Of a stretch of DNA of 64,000 nt, positions 1-10,856 are shown piece after piece. The first letter of the stretch is position 1. Each line of letters opens with the position of its first letter. The stretch lies in assembly GCA_036365145.1 (NCBI GenBank), contig JAEOAD010000005.1, positions 6,615,001-6,679,000 of the forward strand, given 5' to 3'. The notes below the pieces were generated by a model. The model worked only from the letters and a program-made list of their open reading frames with translations, had not been told where the DNA came from and searched no databases. A program made the position numbers and the translations under genes. The stretch is from Orientallactaga sibirica (Eukaryota; Chordata; Mammalia; Rodentia; Dipodidae).

Positions 1-60
1 GGGCTTAATAAGAGAGAGAGTGTGAAAGCACATGCTTTTTAATTATGCCATATTGCTAGT

Positions 61-84
61 GGTGTGTGTGTGTGTGTGTGTGTG
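61..84. repeat. (TG)n microsatellite
   Basis: Twelve TG dinucleotides, adjoining the ID-like fragment on its A-rich/TG tail side. Confidence 0.85.
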
Positions 85-152
85 GTACTAAACTGAACAC
101 ATGCCTGGCCTGTGCCAGCCCAATGCTCTACTTTTGAGTTATATTCCCAGTC
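83..152 (-). repeat. ID-like SINE head, old
   Basis: Follows a short (TG)n run at 61-84. Reads as the reverse of a tRNA-type head, ending in gagttatattcccagtcc, which matches the start of ID elements (ggctggggatatagctcag) with several changes. Confidence 0.45.
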
Positions 153-449
153 CTATTCTAGCATACTTTATTCTGATGTTATATATAAGAAAAAAATAAT
201 TAGATTTTACATTTAGGAGAAACCAGGTGATAAAATTTAATTACTCTGAAAATTCTGTGTGGGGAGGTTTATACTGAAAAAACCTGTCCTATATGTCACA
301 ATATCTGAGAAGAGCGTTCCTCCCACAATTCAGATGTTGTTGCTTCCGGGGGAGAGGGGAGGAAAGAAACAGCCCACAGGATGCTAAGTATTTTTTTTTT
401 TTTTTGGAGGCAAGCCCAACAGACTGGGCTTTTTTGTTTGTTTGTTTAT

Positions 450-675
450 TTTTTACTTATTTATTTGAGAGTGACAAACAGAGAGAGAAAGAAAGAGGCA
501 GATACATAGAGAGAGAATGGGCATGCCAGGGCCTCCAGCCACTGCAAACGAACTCCAGATGCATGCGCCACCTTGTGCATCTGGCTTACGTGGGTCCTGG
601 GGAATTGAGCCTCGAATGGGGTCCTTAGGCTTCACAGGCAAGCGCTTAACCGCTAAGCCATCTCTCCAGGTCCCA
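450..675 (-). repeat. B2-like SINE, short form
   Basis: Tail side tttatttgagagtgacaaacagagagag, body gggcatgccagggcctccagccactgcaaac, ending in the reverse of the tRNA-type head (ccgctaagccatctctccagg). Full length, minus orientation. Confidence 0.93.
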
Positions 676-686
676 GACTGGGCTTT

Positions 687-915
687 TTATTAATGCAAGA
701 GAGTAAGAGTGAGCGAGTAAGAGAGAATTAGTGTGCCAGAGCCTCCAGCCACTGTAATCAAACTCCAGATGTGTGTGTCTATCTTGTGTGCATGTGCAAC
801 CTTGCACGCTTGTGTCACCTTGTGCATCTGGCTTACATGGACCTGGAGAGTTGAACATGGGTACTTAAGCTTCACAGGCAAGTGCCTTAACTGCTAAGCC
901 ATCCCTCCAGCCCGG
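687..915 (-). repeat. B2-like SINE, extended-middle form
   Basis: Minus-orientation copy immediately after the previous SINE, ending ctgctaagccatccctccagccc. Its middle carries an additional block (cttgtgtgcatgtgcaaccttgcacgcttgtgtcacc) not present in the short form. Confidence 0.9.
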
Positions 916-1713
916 TGCTCAGTATTTCTAGTGCTTTGTTTCATTTGTCGCAGTGGGTACAGAGAGAATGCCAGGACTGACCTTGTCAAGCAATACCACA
1001 TGCTCAGTACAATCTCCTCGTGCTTCCCTGGGGCCTTCAGTCCCAGGTTATAGCCACTCCTGTAGGAGGGACCCTATCTTCACCTATAACCTGTGCTTAC
1101 CTACCTGGCATGCCTTCAATGCTGGAATATGCCTTTTACCCTGGAGTGCTCATCCCTCCTCCATCTGCTTTGCAAATATCCACTCAGGCTTGCTAACCTG
1201 GGCTCTGCTCCACTTCAGTGACATTTTCCCCAGACGTCCCAGGACGACTCACCACCACCCCTCCCCCAGCAAGGCCGTGGCTCTTAGCTTACCTGTGCAC
1301 CAACAGGTATGATACAGAACAGCACGTCTTCAGATGCCTCTCCCGTGCATCTGGTGCATTCCATGCTGCTAATATTGCCTGGCACACACACACAAGGTAC
1401 TCGAGCTATGCTTACACTGCAAACTCCTCATTCAAAAGAGACCGCCTCCTCCCAGCCTCTACATTTTTAAAATCATATTGGAACTGATTCTGAAAATAAC
1501 AATTTAAAATAGTTCCAACTCATTTCCTTACTACAAATGTTTTTGGCATTGAAGGCAGATTGAGTTTGAATTATGGTCTTCACAATTGAAAAGCTAATTG
1601 CTTATACCATCATAGCTCATGTAGCATGGTATTAAGAACTTTAATTATTTCAAAACAGTGAATTGAAGTTCCTTGGATTCTGCTAGGTCTTTCTTTTCAG
1701 CCCTGATTTGGGT
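916..1713. other. Unique flanking sequence
   Basis: No recognisable gene or repeat. Short overlapping ORFs exist on plus but show no protein similarity I recognise. Confidence 0.5.
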
Positions 1714-1721
1714 TCTGTGTG

Positions 1722-1773
<52 letters not shown>
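1714..1773. repeat. (TG)n microsatellite
   Basis: Nearly pure TG run interrupted once by cag near its left end. Confidence 0.95.
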
Positions 1774-1776
<3 letters not shown>

Positions 1777-3090
1777 AAGGACTAGTATAAAGGTATCTTT
1801 TCTCATAGGTGGTTTATGATCACAGGCAGGAAGGAACATGAATGTCACCCTGCCCTGGTGAGACTAGAACCTTCCATCTCATCTGCAATGGTGATACGCA
1901 GCAACAGCTTTCTCATTCTTCCTGACTCTTCTCTGCACTTTTCTGGCACTTAGCACCCATGGGTGGGTCTTTCCTGAGTCAGCAGTCTTCCAGAGCTCAA
2001 CACCAATCAAGATCTTTCACAGACATTTGGACTTGGCAATGAAACTCACTGTAATTGACTGCCCAATTTATATAAATGGGACTTGATCTAAGCCCTCCAC
2101 TTGAGACTTTTTTCTTCCAGGTCTTTCTACCCTTGGGGAGGAACACCTCTTAGCTTGGGAACATTCCTGCTTCCCCTCCCTCTTTCTCCAGCTCTCCTTA
2201 AAATAAACCTTTCATAATTTCCCCTTATCCGCGTCTACATTTCTCAATTCTTTCATAAGCGTGGATGGGAACTTGAGACTTGAGAGCACTGGCTTGGGAG
2301 TTCTGAGCTCTCGGAGGCAACAGTAGGAGGTGGGGGCTGAGGAGCTGGTAAGGAGAAAGCGCAGGGTATAGACAGAGGTGCACTGAGAGGAGTCCTGGCA
2401 AGGAGGTCAGCTGCCTTCCACGTTGGTCATTCTGCCAAGCACTCTCCTCTCCATGCAGATCTCTTCCCACCGTGCACAGATGCTGACGAGAGAGAGGTCT
2501 CATCTCGTGTCCCTTTTTGTTGAATTGAGTTGATACAAACGCAAAGGCGAGCACCAATTCAAAGGGCAGGCTTGCTGTATACGGGAGCACTGACAGTCCA
2601 AACCGTGCTTAAAACTGGTTCAGGATTGTTAACACAGCGCTGTGTATTGTAATGTCAGTAGGAACCCAAATTCTCCTCCACTAATTCATGCACTATCAAC
2701 AACTCATCTTAGCAATTAAACTGTCCAGAAGCCTACCTGGGACAGACAGTACTCTTGTAAAGTCAGCTCAAAACAAGCCAGCATCCATCTGGTTGGAAAT
2801 AGACTTTTTGACACTATCGCTTCTTATATCTGGTCAGATTTTCCTTCTTTTAGGACATCATGTTTTATTTTCCATGTTTCTGCAAATTGTCACTTTTCTG
2901 ATAACTTGGGACCTAGATTCCCAGATTTTTAACTGAAAAATATGTTTCATGTTTTTGGAGAATGTATTGTAGAATTTAAAAAAACCACTGCTTGTAAACA
3001 TGGACCATCATATTTAGAGACTAGAATAGAAAACACTTTTTCATCTGCTTTTAAATCTGATGACTTCAAAGAGTCAGTGCTTAAACGCTT
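1774..3090. other. Unique flanking sequence downstream of Marchf11
   Basis: Moderate-GC then AT-rich DNA with no SINE, LTR or L1 signature that I can see. A 121-codon open frame on minus (2225-2590) has no recognisable domain and is not supported as a gene. Confidence 0.45.
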
Positions 3091-3105
3091 TTTTATTTTT
3101 TAATT

Positions 3106-3151
<46 letters not shown>

Positions 3152-3340
3152 GCCACTCCAGGGCCTCCAGCCACTGCAATCAAACTCCAGACATGTGTGC
3201 CACCTTGTGCACATGTGCAACCTTGTGCTGTGCGCTTGTGTCACCTTGTGTGTCTGGCTTACATTGGATCTGGAGAGTCAAACATGGGTCCCTAGGCTTC
3301 CCGGGTGAGTGCCTCAACCACTACGCCATCTCTCCAGCCC
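3091..3340 (-). repeat. B2-like SINE, extended-middle form
   Basis: Minus copy with a long GA-run tail (about 3109-3147) and the duplicated middle segment (ccaccttgtgcacatgtgcaaccttgtgc then cttgtgtcaccttgtgtgtctggc). Ends ccatctctccagccc. Confidence 0.93.
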
Positions 3341-3524
3341 TTAATTTGAGTCTTAAATGAAAGCATGCTCCTCATTGCTTTGTCACTGTTCTTGGGGGGA
3401 GGGGTGCATTCACTGGCCACAGTCATGTGTGGATGTTTGAAGACATCATCAGAGTGTTTGCCCTCTCCCTCCAATCTGCTTGTGACAGGACCTCTCTTTT
3501 TATTTTGTTTTTGCCGCTTCACTT

Positions 3525-3712
3525 CCGGTGTGCCAGTCTCGTTGGCCCTCAAGTTCCAGCTGCTCCTGGTTCTGCCTTCTACTGCCACAAGCATGCTGGG
3601 ATCACAGATGCCTGCACCACAGTTTATGTGAGCACTGAGGAGCAGAACCCAGGCCAACAGGCTTGGATGGAAGTGCCTTTAACTGCCGAGTCACCTCCCT
3701 GGCCTGTCATTG
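3525..3712 (-). repeat. B4-like SINE
   Basis: B1-like segment (gcatgctgggatcacagatgcctgcaccacagtttatgtg) followed by gcactgaggagcagaacccagg and a reversed tRNA-type head (gcctttaactgccgagtcacctccctggcc). This composite layout is that of rodent B4 elements. Diverged. Confidence 0.6.
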
Positions 3713-4439
3713 TTCCAGTTACCTCCACTAAGGAGATGAAAAGGTGGAGCATACCCAGGCAGGAATAGTTAGCAACCTATTCCTAAGGGGGTCAATAACC
3801 ACTTTCATTTTCTTCTTTTCATAAAAAAAAAAATCTGATCTGGTGAATATTTACCTGGTGAAACAGAAAGATTTTCACTGCAGGCGAACATATTTCAGGG
3901 GACTTCATTAAACAAAGTAATCGGATTAGTGTTTAAATGATTTAGAAGGTATATAAGCTTTTACAAAAAGAAAATCTAATTAAGGTGTGGTCTTATAATG
4001 CAAGGCACTAATAATTTACCAAATTAATTACTATAGGTCTATTAGAGGAGTGTAGATTATATGCACTAATTTTTGTTTTGTTTTTGAGCTTTAGAAGGCT
4101 ACAAATGCTCAGCTGTTTCGCCTTGAAGTTTCACACGGACTGGAGTAGAACCATCTTTATCAGGTCACTTTCTCTGTTGACAAGTTCGAAAGCCGGCCAT
4201 CATTCCTAGATCTTGCGTTCCCAGGGACGGGTTATTTGCCATCAGTCAAAAGTCACGATCAAGTCTGCCAACCTGCATGGGGCATGAGAGCAGCTCACCT
4301 GGCAGTCTACGTGGGCGAACACCTCTGGGCTTGAGGCCTTGGGTAGTCAGTTTGGAATCTGCCCGCAGCAGTCCATGCTGCCCCACCCGTCTGAAAAACT
4401 ACACATACAGCAAAAAGTTTGGTACAAATATATTTAAAA
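3713..4439. other. Unique sequence downstream of or within distal Marchf11 3'UTR
   Basis: AT-rich, no recognised repeats. It may be 3'UTR if the candidate poly(A) signal at 4468-4463 is not used. Confidence 0.4.
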
Positions 4440-4748
4440 TAAGCAAGAAAAATACTTTTGGCTTTAATGATAAGTCTCATTATTATTTTAACCAAGTCCA
4501 GTTAAACGGTGTGTATAATGGTTTCAAGTACTAACTTATCAAAGATGGGTCAAGTCGGAAAGCAAACAAAGAGGACTCCTTTTTTTTTTTTTTCAGAAAA
4601 TGTATTTGCAATTCAAACGTTCATATAAAAAGCATAGATTTTAAAAAGTTCATAGATGGACCTTGTTAGAAGTGCTATGGTTCCGCCATTCATTGCAATT
4701 ACATTCCAAAATGTGTGGGGGTCCACACTGTGCCACCGTATACACGTG
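4440..4748 (-). other. Marchf11: Marchf11 proximal 3'UTR with candidate poly(A) signal
   Basis: Sequence downstream of the TGA on the minus strand. It is AT-rich and without recognisable repeats apart from an A-run (T-run on plus at about 4580-4593). An ATTAAA hexamer on the minus strand at 4468-4463 is followed by U-rich sequence, which would give a 3'UTR of about 300 nt. No AATAAA was seen between it and the stop. The true end could lie further down, so the boundary is a guess. Confidence 0.4.
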
Positions 4749-5071
4749 TCACACGGAAGTCACTCTCATCACTACCTCCCCAGAAGCGTTATCGTCGGAC
4801 GCCTCCTCGTGGGTCCTCATCCTATTGAAAAGATGCAGCAGCATGTAGCCACACTGAAACCGCGGTGAGGTGAGCTGTGTGGGGTGGACCAAGTTTCTGT
4901 TCCGCAGAGCGGTCAGCGGTAGCCATAAAGTCCTGCTTGTGGAAGACTCACCGCGGCCGCTTTCCTCTATGTCCGTGGCTTTGTCATAATTTAAGACATC
5001 CCAGTGCAAATTAACAGCTCGCCAGCGTTTAAATACTCTGAAAACTGCAGCTCCTTCGTGGATGATGAGAC
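4749..5071 (-). CDS. Marchf11: Marchf11 terminal coding exon (second membrane segment end and cytosolic tail)
   Basis: Last coding exon of a MARCH-family transmembrane RING-CH ubiquitin ligase. On the minus strand a pyrimidine-rich tract ends in AG at 5073-5072; the exon opens at 5071 and runs 106 codons to TGA at 4751-4749. The first two bases complete a Gly codon begun in the preceding exon (phase 1). The peptide continues the second membrane segment ([10 protein letters not shown]), then a basic juxtamembrane stretch ([10 protein letters not shown]), [10 protein letters not shown] and a tail of about 85 residues. The tail holds a YMLL (YxxPhi) motif at 4836-4847 and ends in VTSV (4752-4763), a class I PDZ-ligand form. 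For the family, MARCH11 is reported to bind the mu1 adaptin subunit through a Tyr motif and Veli through its C-terminus, and to act in sorting in spermatids. Sequence fits MARCH11 better than the paralogues MARCH4 and MARCH9 (recalled, not searched). No frameshift or stop is seen. Confidence 0.95.
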
Positions 5072-5756
5072 CTGGAATTCAAAGGGACAAAAATAAAAAT
5101 AAAAATAATGACTGTGACGATCATATGCCGGGAATATTTCTTTGCATAAATGCCAGGGATCAAGACATAGTGCATTCTCTGTTACCATCATCAAAGAATG
5201 CGTAGTGTGAACATACAAATACGATGCAGAAACAATCATATGTACAGCGAGAATGGACTTACATGTGAGAACAATTCCCTTTCCCCATCATGGCTCAGAA
5301 TAGAATTTGAGCATTGATATTGTTTTCAGAGATTCATTAGATTTTTTTTCATTCCACTAGGTATCATAAAATGTATTATGGGTGTGGAGCCAAATGACAA
5401 CTTAATGTGGAAAAGAAGCATATATTAAACTCCCTAGCATTTTCCCAGCTCCCAAAACAATACCTGATATACAGCAGACGTTATGTTATGTAACACATTT
5501 CTCCTATTTTGAGGAAAGAAACAAGTCATCGAACTTCTTGATATTGTTCCGTACACAACCTCATTTAATTTCCACCACAGCCTTATGAAGTTAATATTCT
5601 CCTTTTCCTCAAATTACAAACACAGAGGCTGAGCTACTGAAATGTCAAAGAGTTTACTTGGGAAGACAACTAGAAGTGGGGGAGCCAGGCTCACACGCAG
5701 GTAGGCTAACCCCAGAACCCTTGTTTCTAGCTACTATTTAGGCAGTTAATCTGACA

Positions 5757-5812
5757 GTCACATTTATTTTATTTTATTTTATTTTATTTTATTTTATTTT
5801 GTTTTATTTTGC
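5757..5812. repeat. (TTTTA)n, SINE tail expansion
   Basis: About ten pentamers of attttattttattttatttt next to the A-tail side of the B1 that follows, with one gtttta variant unit. Confidence 0.9.
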
Positions 5813-5960
5813 TGTTGTTGTTGTTTATGCTTTGGTTTTTTGAGAGTGTCATTCTGGCCCAGGCTGTCCTGGAATTCACTATGTAGTCTCAGGGTGGCCT
5901 CGAACTCATGGAGATCCTCCTACGTGTTGGGATTAAAGGCATGTGCCACCATGCCTGGCT
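5813..5960 (-). repeat. B1 SINE
   Basis: Reversed B1: ttttttgagagtgtcattctggcccaggctgtcctggaattc through gtgttgggattaaaggcatgtgccaccatgcctggct. Moderately diverged. Confidence 0.92.
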
Positions 5961-7969
5961 CAAGAAAGTTTTAAAAAGATAATATGGGAAGCTCAGAAAC
6001 CACAAACTTCCTGCCAGTATGATAGACCTGGCACAGAGCCATCCTCACTGTTCCCCACCCCACCATACAGCTTGCATTTTTTTAATGTGTGTATACTTGA
6101 ACATTTGGTTCAAAAGCTTTTCAATGTCTGACTCCTCACAGAAAAGGAAAATGAAACAAGGCTCTGGGGGAGTTAGCCCTTTAGATGGAGAAAGTAGGAT
6201 GTATTCTTGTCTTGGAAGAGGCTGAAATGGCATTTGGAGTGAGTGGAGAGGTCAATAAAAATGGATATGGAATGTGAGCAGAGCATGCCGGTTGGATGGT
6301 GCAATCATTTTCCTAATGGTGGATCTGAGACGAACGATCCTTCTTCCCAGCATTTGGACTTGAGTGTGTGAGCTCCAGGGAAACTCTCACAAATTTAAAC
6401 AGGAAGACATGATCAGAATGCTTAGTGCATAATTATCACAAGCAATTTCAGTGTATATCCTCAGAAGGATGGATGGGTTGTAGAGCAGGGATCCCATGGG
6501 AGGGAGAAATGAGTGAAAGAACAGTCATACACACCGAGGTTATGTCCAAAGCCATAAGAAGAATCTCGAAGCCACAATAAAAATAATGAAAGCATCATAA
6601 GCGAATAATTGAAGTGAAAAAAATCCTGGACATTTTTCTTGGTACACAAACCTATGAGCTAATGAGTAAGAAACCATGAAAATCATGAGTGAGGATGCAA
6701 CACTGAGGCTGCAAGAAACAAATGAGATCAGTGAGGGCCTTCCAAGCAGGCTTTGAGTTTTATTTCAAGTATTGTTGTTTTTAATATTTCAAGTATTTAA
6801 TTTTTCAAGTTTTTTTAAAAATATTTCATGTACAATATTTCAAGTGCTGCTCAAAGATTATTCAGTACGTTTTTTTCACCTGAATAATTCAAATTTTCCA
6901 AGGAACTGACATTTTATTAGTAATCTAAAATGATGGAGGAAGGTGGGGAAAACAAGGAGGTTGCCACGCCATCTATGAAGAACACAGCAGCAGTAGGTAG
7001 AGCAGAGAAGGATAAAAGAGTAAGTACAGATGGGACAATAGCAGGAATTATAAAAGAAGAAATGTGAATACAGCAGAGTCCCATATCCTTAAGGCTAAAG
7101 GAATGGGCGATAGAAATAATGATTAAAATAATTAATGAAATAATGATTTTCAATGAGTAAGAATTTTGAGAACGTTTGTGCTAGAGATACTCCTGCCTGA
7201 TTTTCTTTTCTTTTTCTTTTTTTTTCTGTCTTTCCATTTCTTTGACAGCTAAAACAATGTCAGGTAGATGATAAAAATATCTAGTTCTTGAAATAAAAAA
7301 GACAGAATTCTACCTATCTATCTCAGCAGGAAATAAACTTCTAGTATATGTGACTTAAAATCTTCCCAAAGATATTTACAGGGCCACTAAATTGCATTTG
7401 ATCTAATAAGCAAATACTTCTTTAAGCCTAATTATGTACCTCTGCAAAATAGTAAGAAATGTAAATTTCTGTTGATTATAACAATTTCAGAAAATTTTTG
7501 AGACTTCTTCTTTTCCCAAAAGAAAATCAGAGTTGACCCCAGTGACCACTCATTTCAGGAAGCAGTCAGAATTATAAGTCAAGATTTCTACATTTTAATT
7601 GGTGGTTCTATGATTAGCTTCCTGAATTCTCTCTGGCCAGTAATTTAACCTTTCTGATATTCTTTTTTCCTTCTTAAACTGCAATCAGAATACCTAATTT
7701 TTGCATGCAGCAGGAGAATGTAAAGATAAATTACAATTCACCGTCTCAGATTTTCTTTGAGATGGTAACTGCATAAATATACGACGGTACTATTAATTAA
7801 AAAATATCAGTAGTGTGTCTATGTGGTGTAATCACAAAACAACGATAGAGACAGGTTCACTCTGAGTAAGTGCAGTGAAGAAGGTCATGGGGCAGCTATG
7901 CCCTGGGGTATATCCCTTGGGATCTTGTTCTTTCTCTATTAAATTTCTTTGAAAGGCCAGAAATCAGGT
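5961..7969. other. Intronic unique AT-rich sequence
   Basis: Two kilobases with no SINE, LTR or L1 match that I can see and no coding signal. Contains several short repeated words (tttcaagtattt around 6775-6845) that look like local slippage. Confidence 0.5.
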
Positions 7970-8144
7970 GGTTTTTTTTGTTGTTGTTGTTATTTTGCTT
8001 TGTTTTTTCAAGATAGGGTCTCGCTCTAGCCCAGGATGACCTGAAATTCACTATGTCGTCTCTGGGTGGCCTTGAACTCATTGTGATTCTCCTAACTCTG
8101 CATCCCGAGTGCTGGGATTTAAGGCATGCACCACCATGCCTGGC
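7970..8144 (-). repeat. B1 SINE (left partner of a duplicated block)
   Basis: Reversed B1 with T-rich tail, agatagggtctcgctctagcccaggatgacctgaaattc through ctgcatcccgagtgctgggatttaaggcatgcaccaccatgcctggc. Private changes (taactctgcatcc, ggatttaagg) recur at 9033-9084, which ties that fragment to this copy. Confidence 0.95.
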
Positions 8145-9027
8145 ATAATCAGATAATTTACTAGAGTTTAAAATCATTTTCTAAGAATATATTCTCCAAT
8201 ATATAAACCTACGCAGTGTGCAGAAATAAACCCCACTGGTTACTAGAGAACATTTTCAATGGAATACAAAGAGAACTACTTCTAAGTGCTCATGAAGACA
8301 CGGGCCTTTTGAATGACCAACTCCTTTGGGCTGTTTCAGAATTGCATTAAGTCATGAGTGATATAGAGATTTTGTTTGATTCCCCCATGAGCATTCAGAA
8401 TTCTTCTTCCTAGTATGGGAATTTAAATTTCCATAAGGATAATGAATTCTATCCCACCACTGAGAATATTCTGTAGTATGCATTTTCCTTCTTCTTTAAA
8501 TGTTCTGAAGTTGTAGCCAATACATTAAGAACTAGTGGATATGAGAAGCTATGGCTACTATGATCTCAAACCCAAGGCTAAAGGCTAGTTCATAGCCAAT
8601 TCACTGTGTTGAAAATCCCACCTTTAAGATCCACACCACACTGCCGTCATCCTGACGAGCAAACAAACTTGTTGCTCTGACATCCCATGTCATATGAGAA
8701 GAGGCAGGGTTTATTTTTCCATCCAACTCACTAGACCTGGAGTGGAAAACAGTGATGATTTCAATAAAATGTACATTTTTAAATGTAGGATACTCGCTGC
8801 ATGGAATGGCATGGATGTCAACAAAGAATCACTTATGGGAATATGGTGTTTTGAGACTTGACGAGTGTTCTGAAGGGTTCTGTTTATTTTCTTGCCAACA
8901 ACACTTAAGTGCAAACAGCTTGTTGATATGCAAAGGAACATTTTTGTCAAGGAATAATCTTGCAAATCAAAGCAGGCTTAGTTTCTTATTTCATTGATAT
9001 AAAACAGGTTTTTTTTTTTTTGTTTTG

Positions 9028-9590
9028 TGAGCAATTCTCCTAACTCTGCATCCCGAGTGCTGGGATTTAAGGCATGCACCACCATTTTTCTAAGAATATA
9101 TTCTCCATAGGGTTGTTTTCCAATTTCCAACTCACTATGGAATTGCCTGAAGTGATAACAGGCAATCCTTCCTAGTATGGAATTTAAATTTCAATAAATG
9201 GGTTTTTATGCATTTTCCTTCTTCTTTAAAGAAGTTGTACTCGCTGCATGGACTGGCAAAACTATGTTTCACTTGTTGAAAAATATGATCCACAGGGATC
9301 CAAACAAACTTTTTCCATGTCATATGAGAAGAGCAGGGTTTATTTTTCCATCCAACTCACTAGACCTGGAGTGGAAAACAGTGATGATTTCAATAAAATG
9401 TTACTCGCTGCATTTGTGAATCACTTATGGAATATGGTGTTTTTTAATGTTCTGAAGGGTTCTGTTTAACACTTGTGCAAACAGCTTGTTGATATGCAAA
9501 GGAACATTTTTGTCAAGGAATAATCTTGCAAATCAAAGCAGGCTTAGTTTCTTATTTCATTGATATAAAACAGGTTTTTTTTTTTTTTTT
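9028..9590 (+). repeat. Patchy duplicate of 8078-9030
   Basis: Blocks of the preceding 950 bp recur here in order: the B1 3' part (9033-9084), ttctaagaatatattctcca, cctagtatgg-aatttaaattt, tgcattttccttcttctttaaa, catgtcatatgagaagag.cagggtttatttttcc, and a final long identical run ending in tcattgatataaaacagg. Between blocks this copy lacks tens to hundreds of bases, and some homopolymers are one base shorter. Direct orientation. Confidence 0.9.
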
Positions 9591-9734
9591 TGGTTTTGTG
9601 AGGTAGGGTCTCACTCTGGTCCAGGCTGACCTGGAATTAACTATGTAGTCTCAGGGTGGCCTCAAACTCTCGGCAATCCTCCTACCTCTGCCTCCCGAGT
9701 GCTGGGATTAAAGGCGTGCGCCACCACGCCCGGC
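9575..9734 (-). repeat. B1 SINE, young
   Basis: Near-consensus reversed B1 after a T-run: gaggtagggtctcactctggtccaggctgacctggaattaac through gcgtgcgccaccacgcccggc. A flanking aaaacagg recurs after it (9736), consistent with a target-site duplication. Confidence 0.96.
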
Positions 9735-10089
9735 AAAACAGGTTTTAATAAATAAAACATATCCCAAATTTTGAAGTAACATATTTCTTGCAATTTTTTT
9801 AATGGAAGCAGAGTATGAGCTAGCTACTCTAAGAAATGAGGGACCTTGCCAATGTACATGTAGTCACTTGATTACACGCTTGTACATATACGTTCATATC
9901 ATACACATCATTTGTCTCTGTGTTCTCATCTAAAAATGTTATAATTAACAAAGACTCAGTGTGGAAATACAGCTCAAAGGTAAAGGCATGATTTGAGCAG
10001 TTATACAGTTAGTTGAGAACTTCAATATCCCTAGTGTTTCACTGACTCAGTTAAGACTCCTAGCATGCTGTGTCGTTATTTTTTTTTAT

Positions 10090-10470
10090 CACTTCGGCAA
10101 AATACCTAAGGAAACCAGCTTGAGGGAGGGAATGTTTGTTTTGGCTCACTGTTTCAGGGGTTTCAGTCCATGATTCTTTGGACCTAAAGCAAACCAGACA
10201 GCATGGTGGATCAGAGCCCTTCACCTCCCAGAAGCCAGGGGGCAGAAGGGTGTCTGGGAACAGTACACCCTTTCAGAAACACACTCCCAATGTACGGATC
10301 AGGTAGGCTGCACCACCTCCCACTACTGCCATCAGTCTATAAATCCATCAATGGATCAGTCCATTGATTAGATCACAGCTTTCATGATCCAGTCACTTCC
10401 CAAAGGCCCCAGTCTGAGCACGGCATTGGGGACCAAGCCTTCAACAGAATATTTGAGTCACTGGGATACA
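10090..10470. repeat. Unclassified interspersed repeat, copy 1
   Basis: Contains cggcaaaatacctaaggaaacc, ttttggctcactgtttcaggg, ccatcaatggatcagtccattgat and ccagtcacttcccaaaggcccc, ending in gccttcaacag. Related sequence is at 56415-56705 in this window, so it is a dispersed family. I recognise the general form from other rodents but cannot name it. Confidence 0.55.
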
Positions 10471-10527
10471 CTTTGTATCCAAACAACCAAGACAAGCAGC
10501 CGTGACCCTTACCCCATCCCTGGCCAA

Positions 10528-10535
10528 CACACGCA

Positions 10536-10566
<31 letters not shown>

Positions 10567-10567
10567 A
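10528..10567. repeat. (CA)n/(CG)n microsatellite
   Basis: cacacgcatgcgcgcgcgca followed by a pure CA run; alternating purine-pyrimidine throughout. Confidence 0.9.
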
Positions 10568-10817
10568 GGTCATGACATGGTCTTTACTGGGAGGGGTGGC
10601 TGCCTTGGTTGTTTATCTGGTAAGTTCTAGTCATCCTCAATTTTCCCAGGAAATGCAACCCTCTGTGACAGAACACTCTGAGGGCAGCATCCAAAATGCC
10701 CCTGGGAAGGTGGACGAAAATAAACCAACAGCGAGCATCTGGTCAGACAAAGATTGTGAAACTGCCCACAATTTCTAGGTTACATTTCCCCTTCCTCACA
10801 TGTCAAGATGCGCCTCG

Positions 10818-10855
<38 letters not shown>
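10818..10855. repeat. (TG)n microsatellite
   Basis: Pure TG run of about 18 units, 250 bp right of the CA run. Confidence 0.95.

Positions 10856-10856
<1 letters not shown>

Noticed and set aside
3109..3360. Open frames with long RERERE or SLSLSL runs (also at 22824, 50303, 51303, 53343)
   Set aside because: Products of GA/TC runs in SINE tails continuing into SINE bodies.
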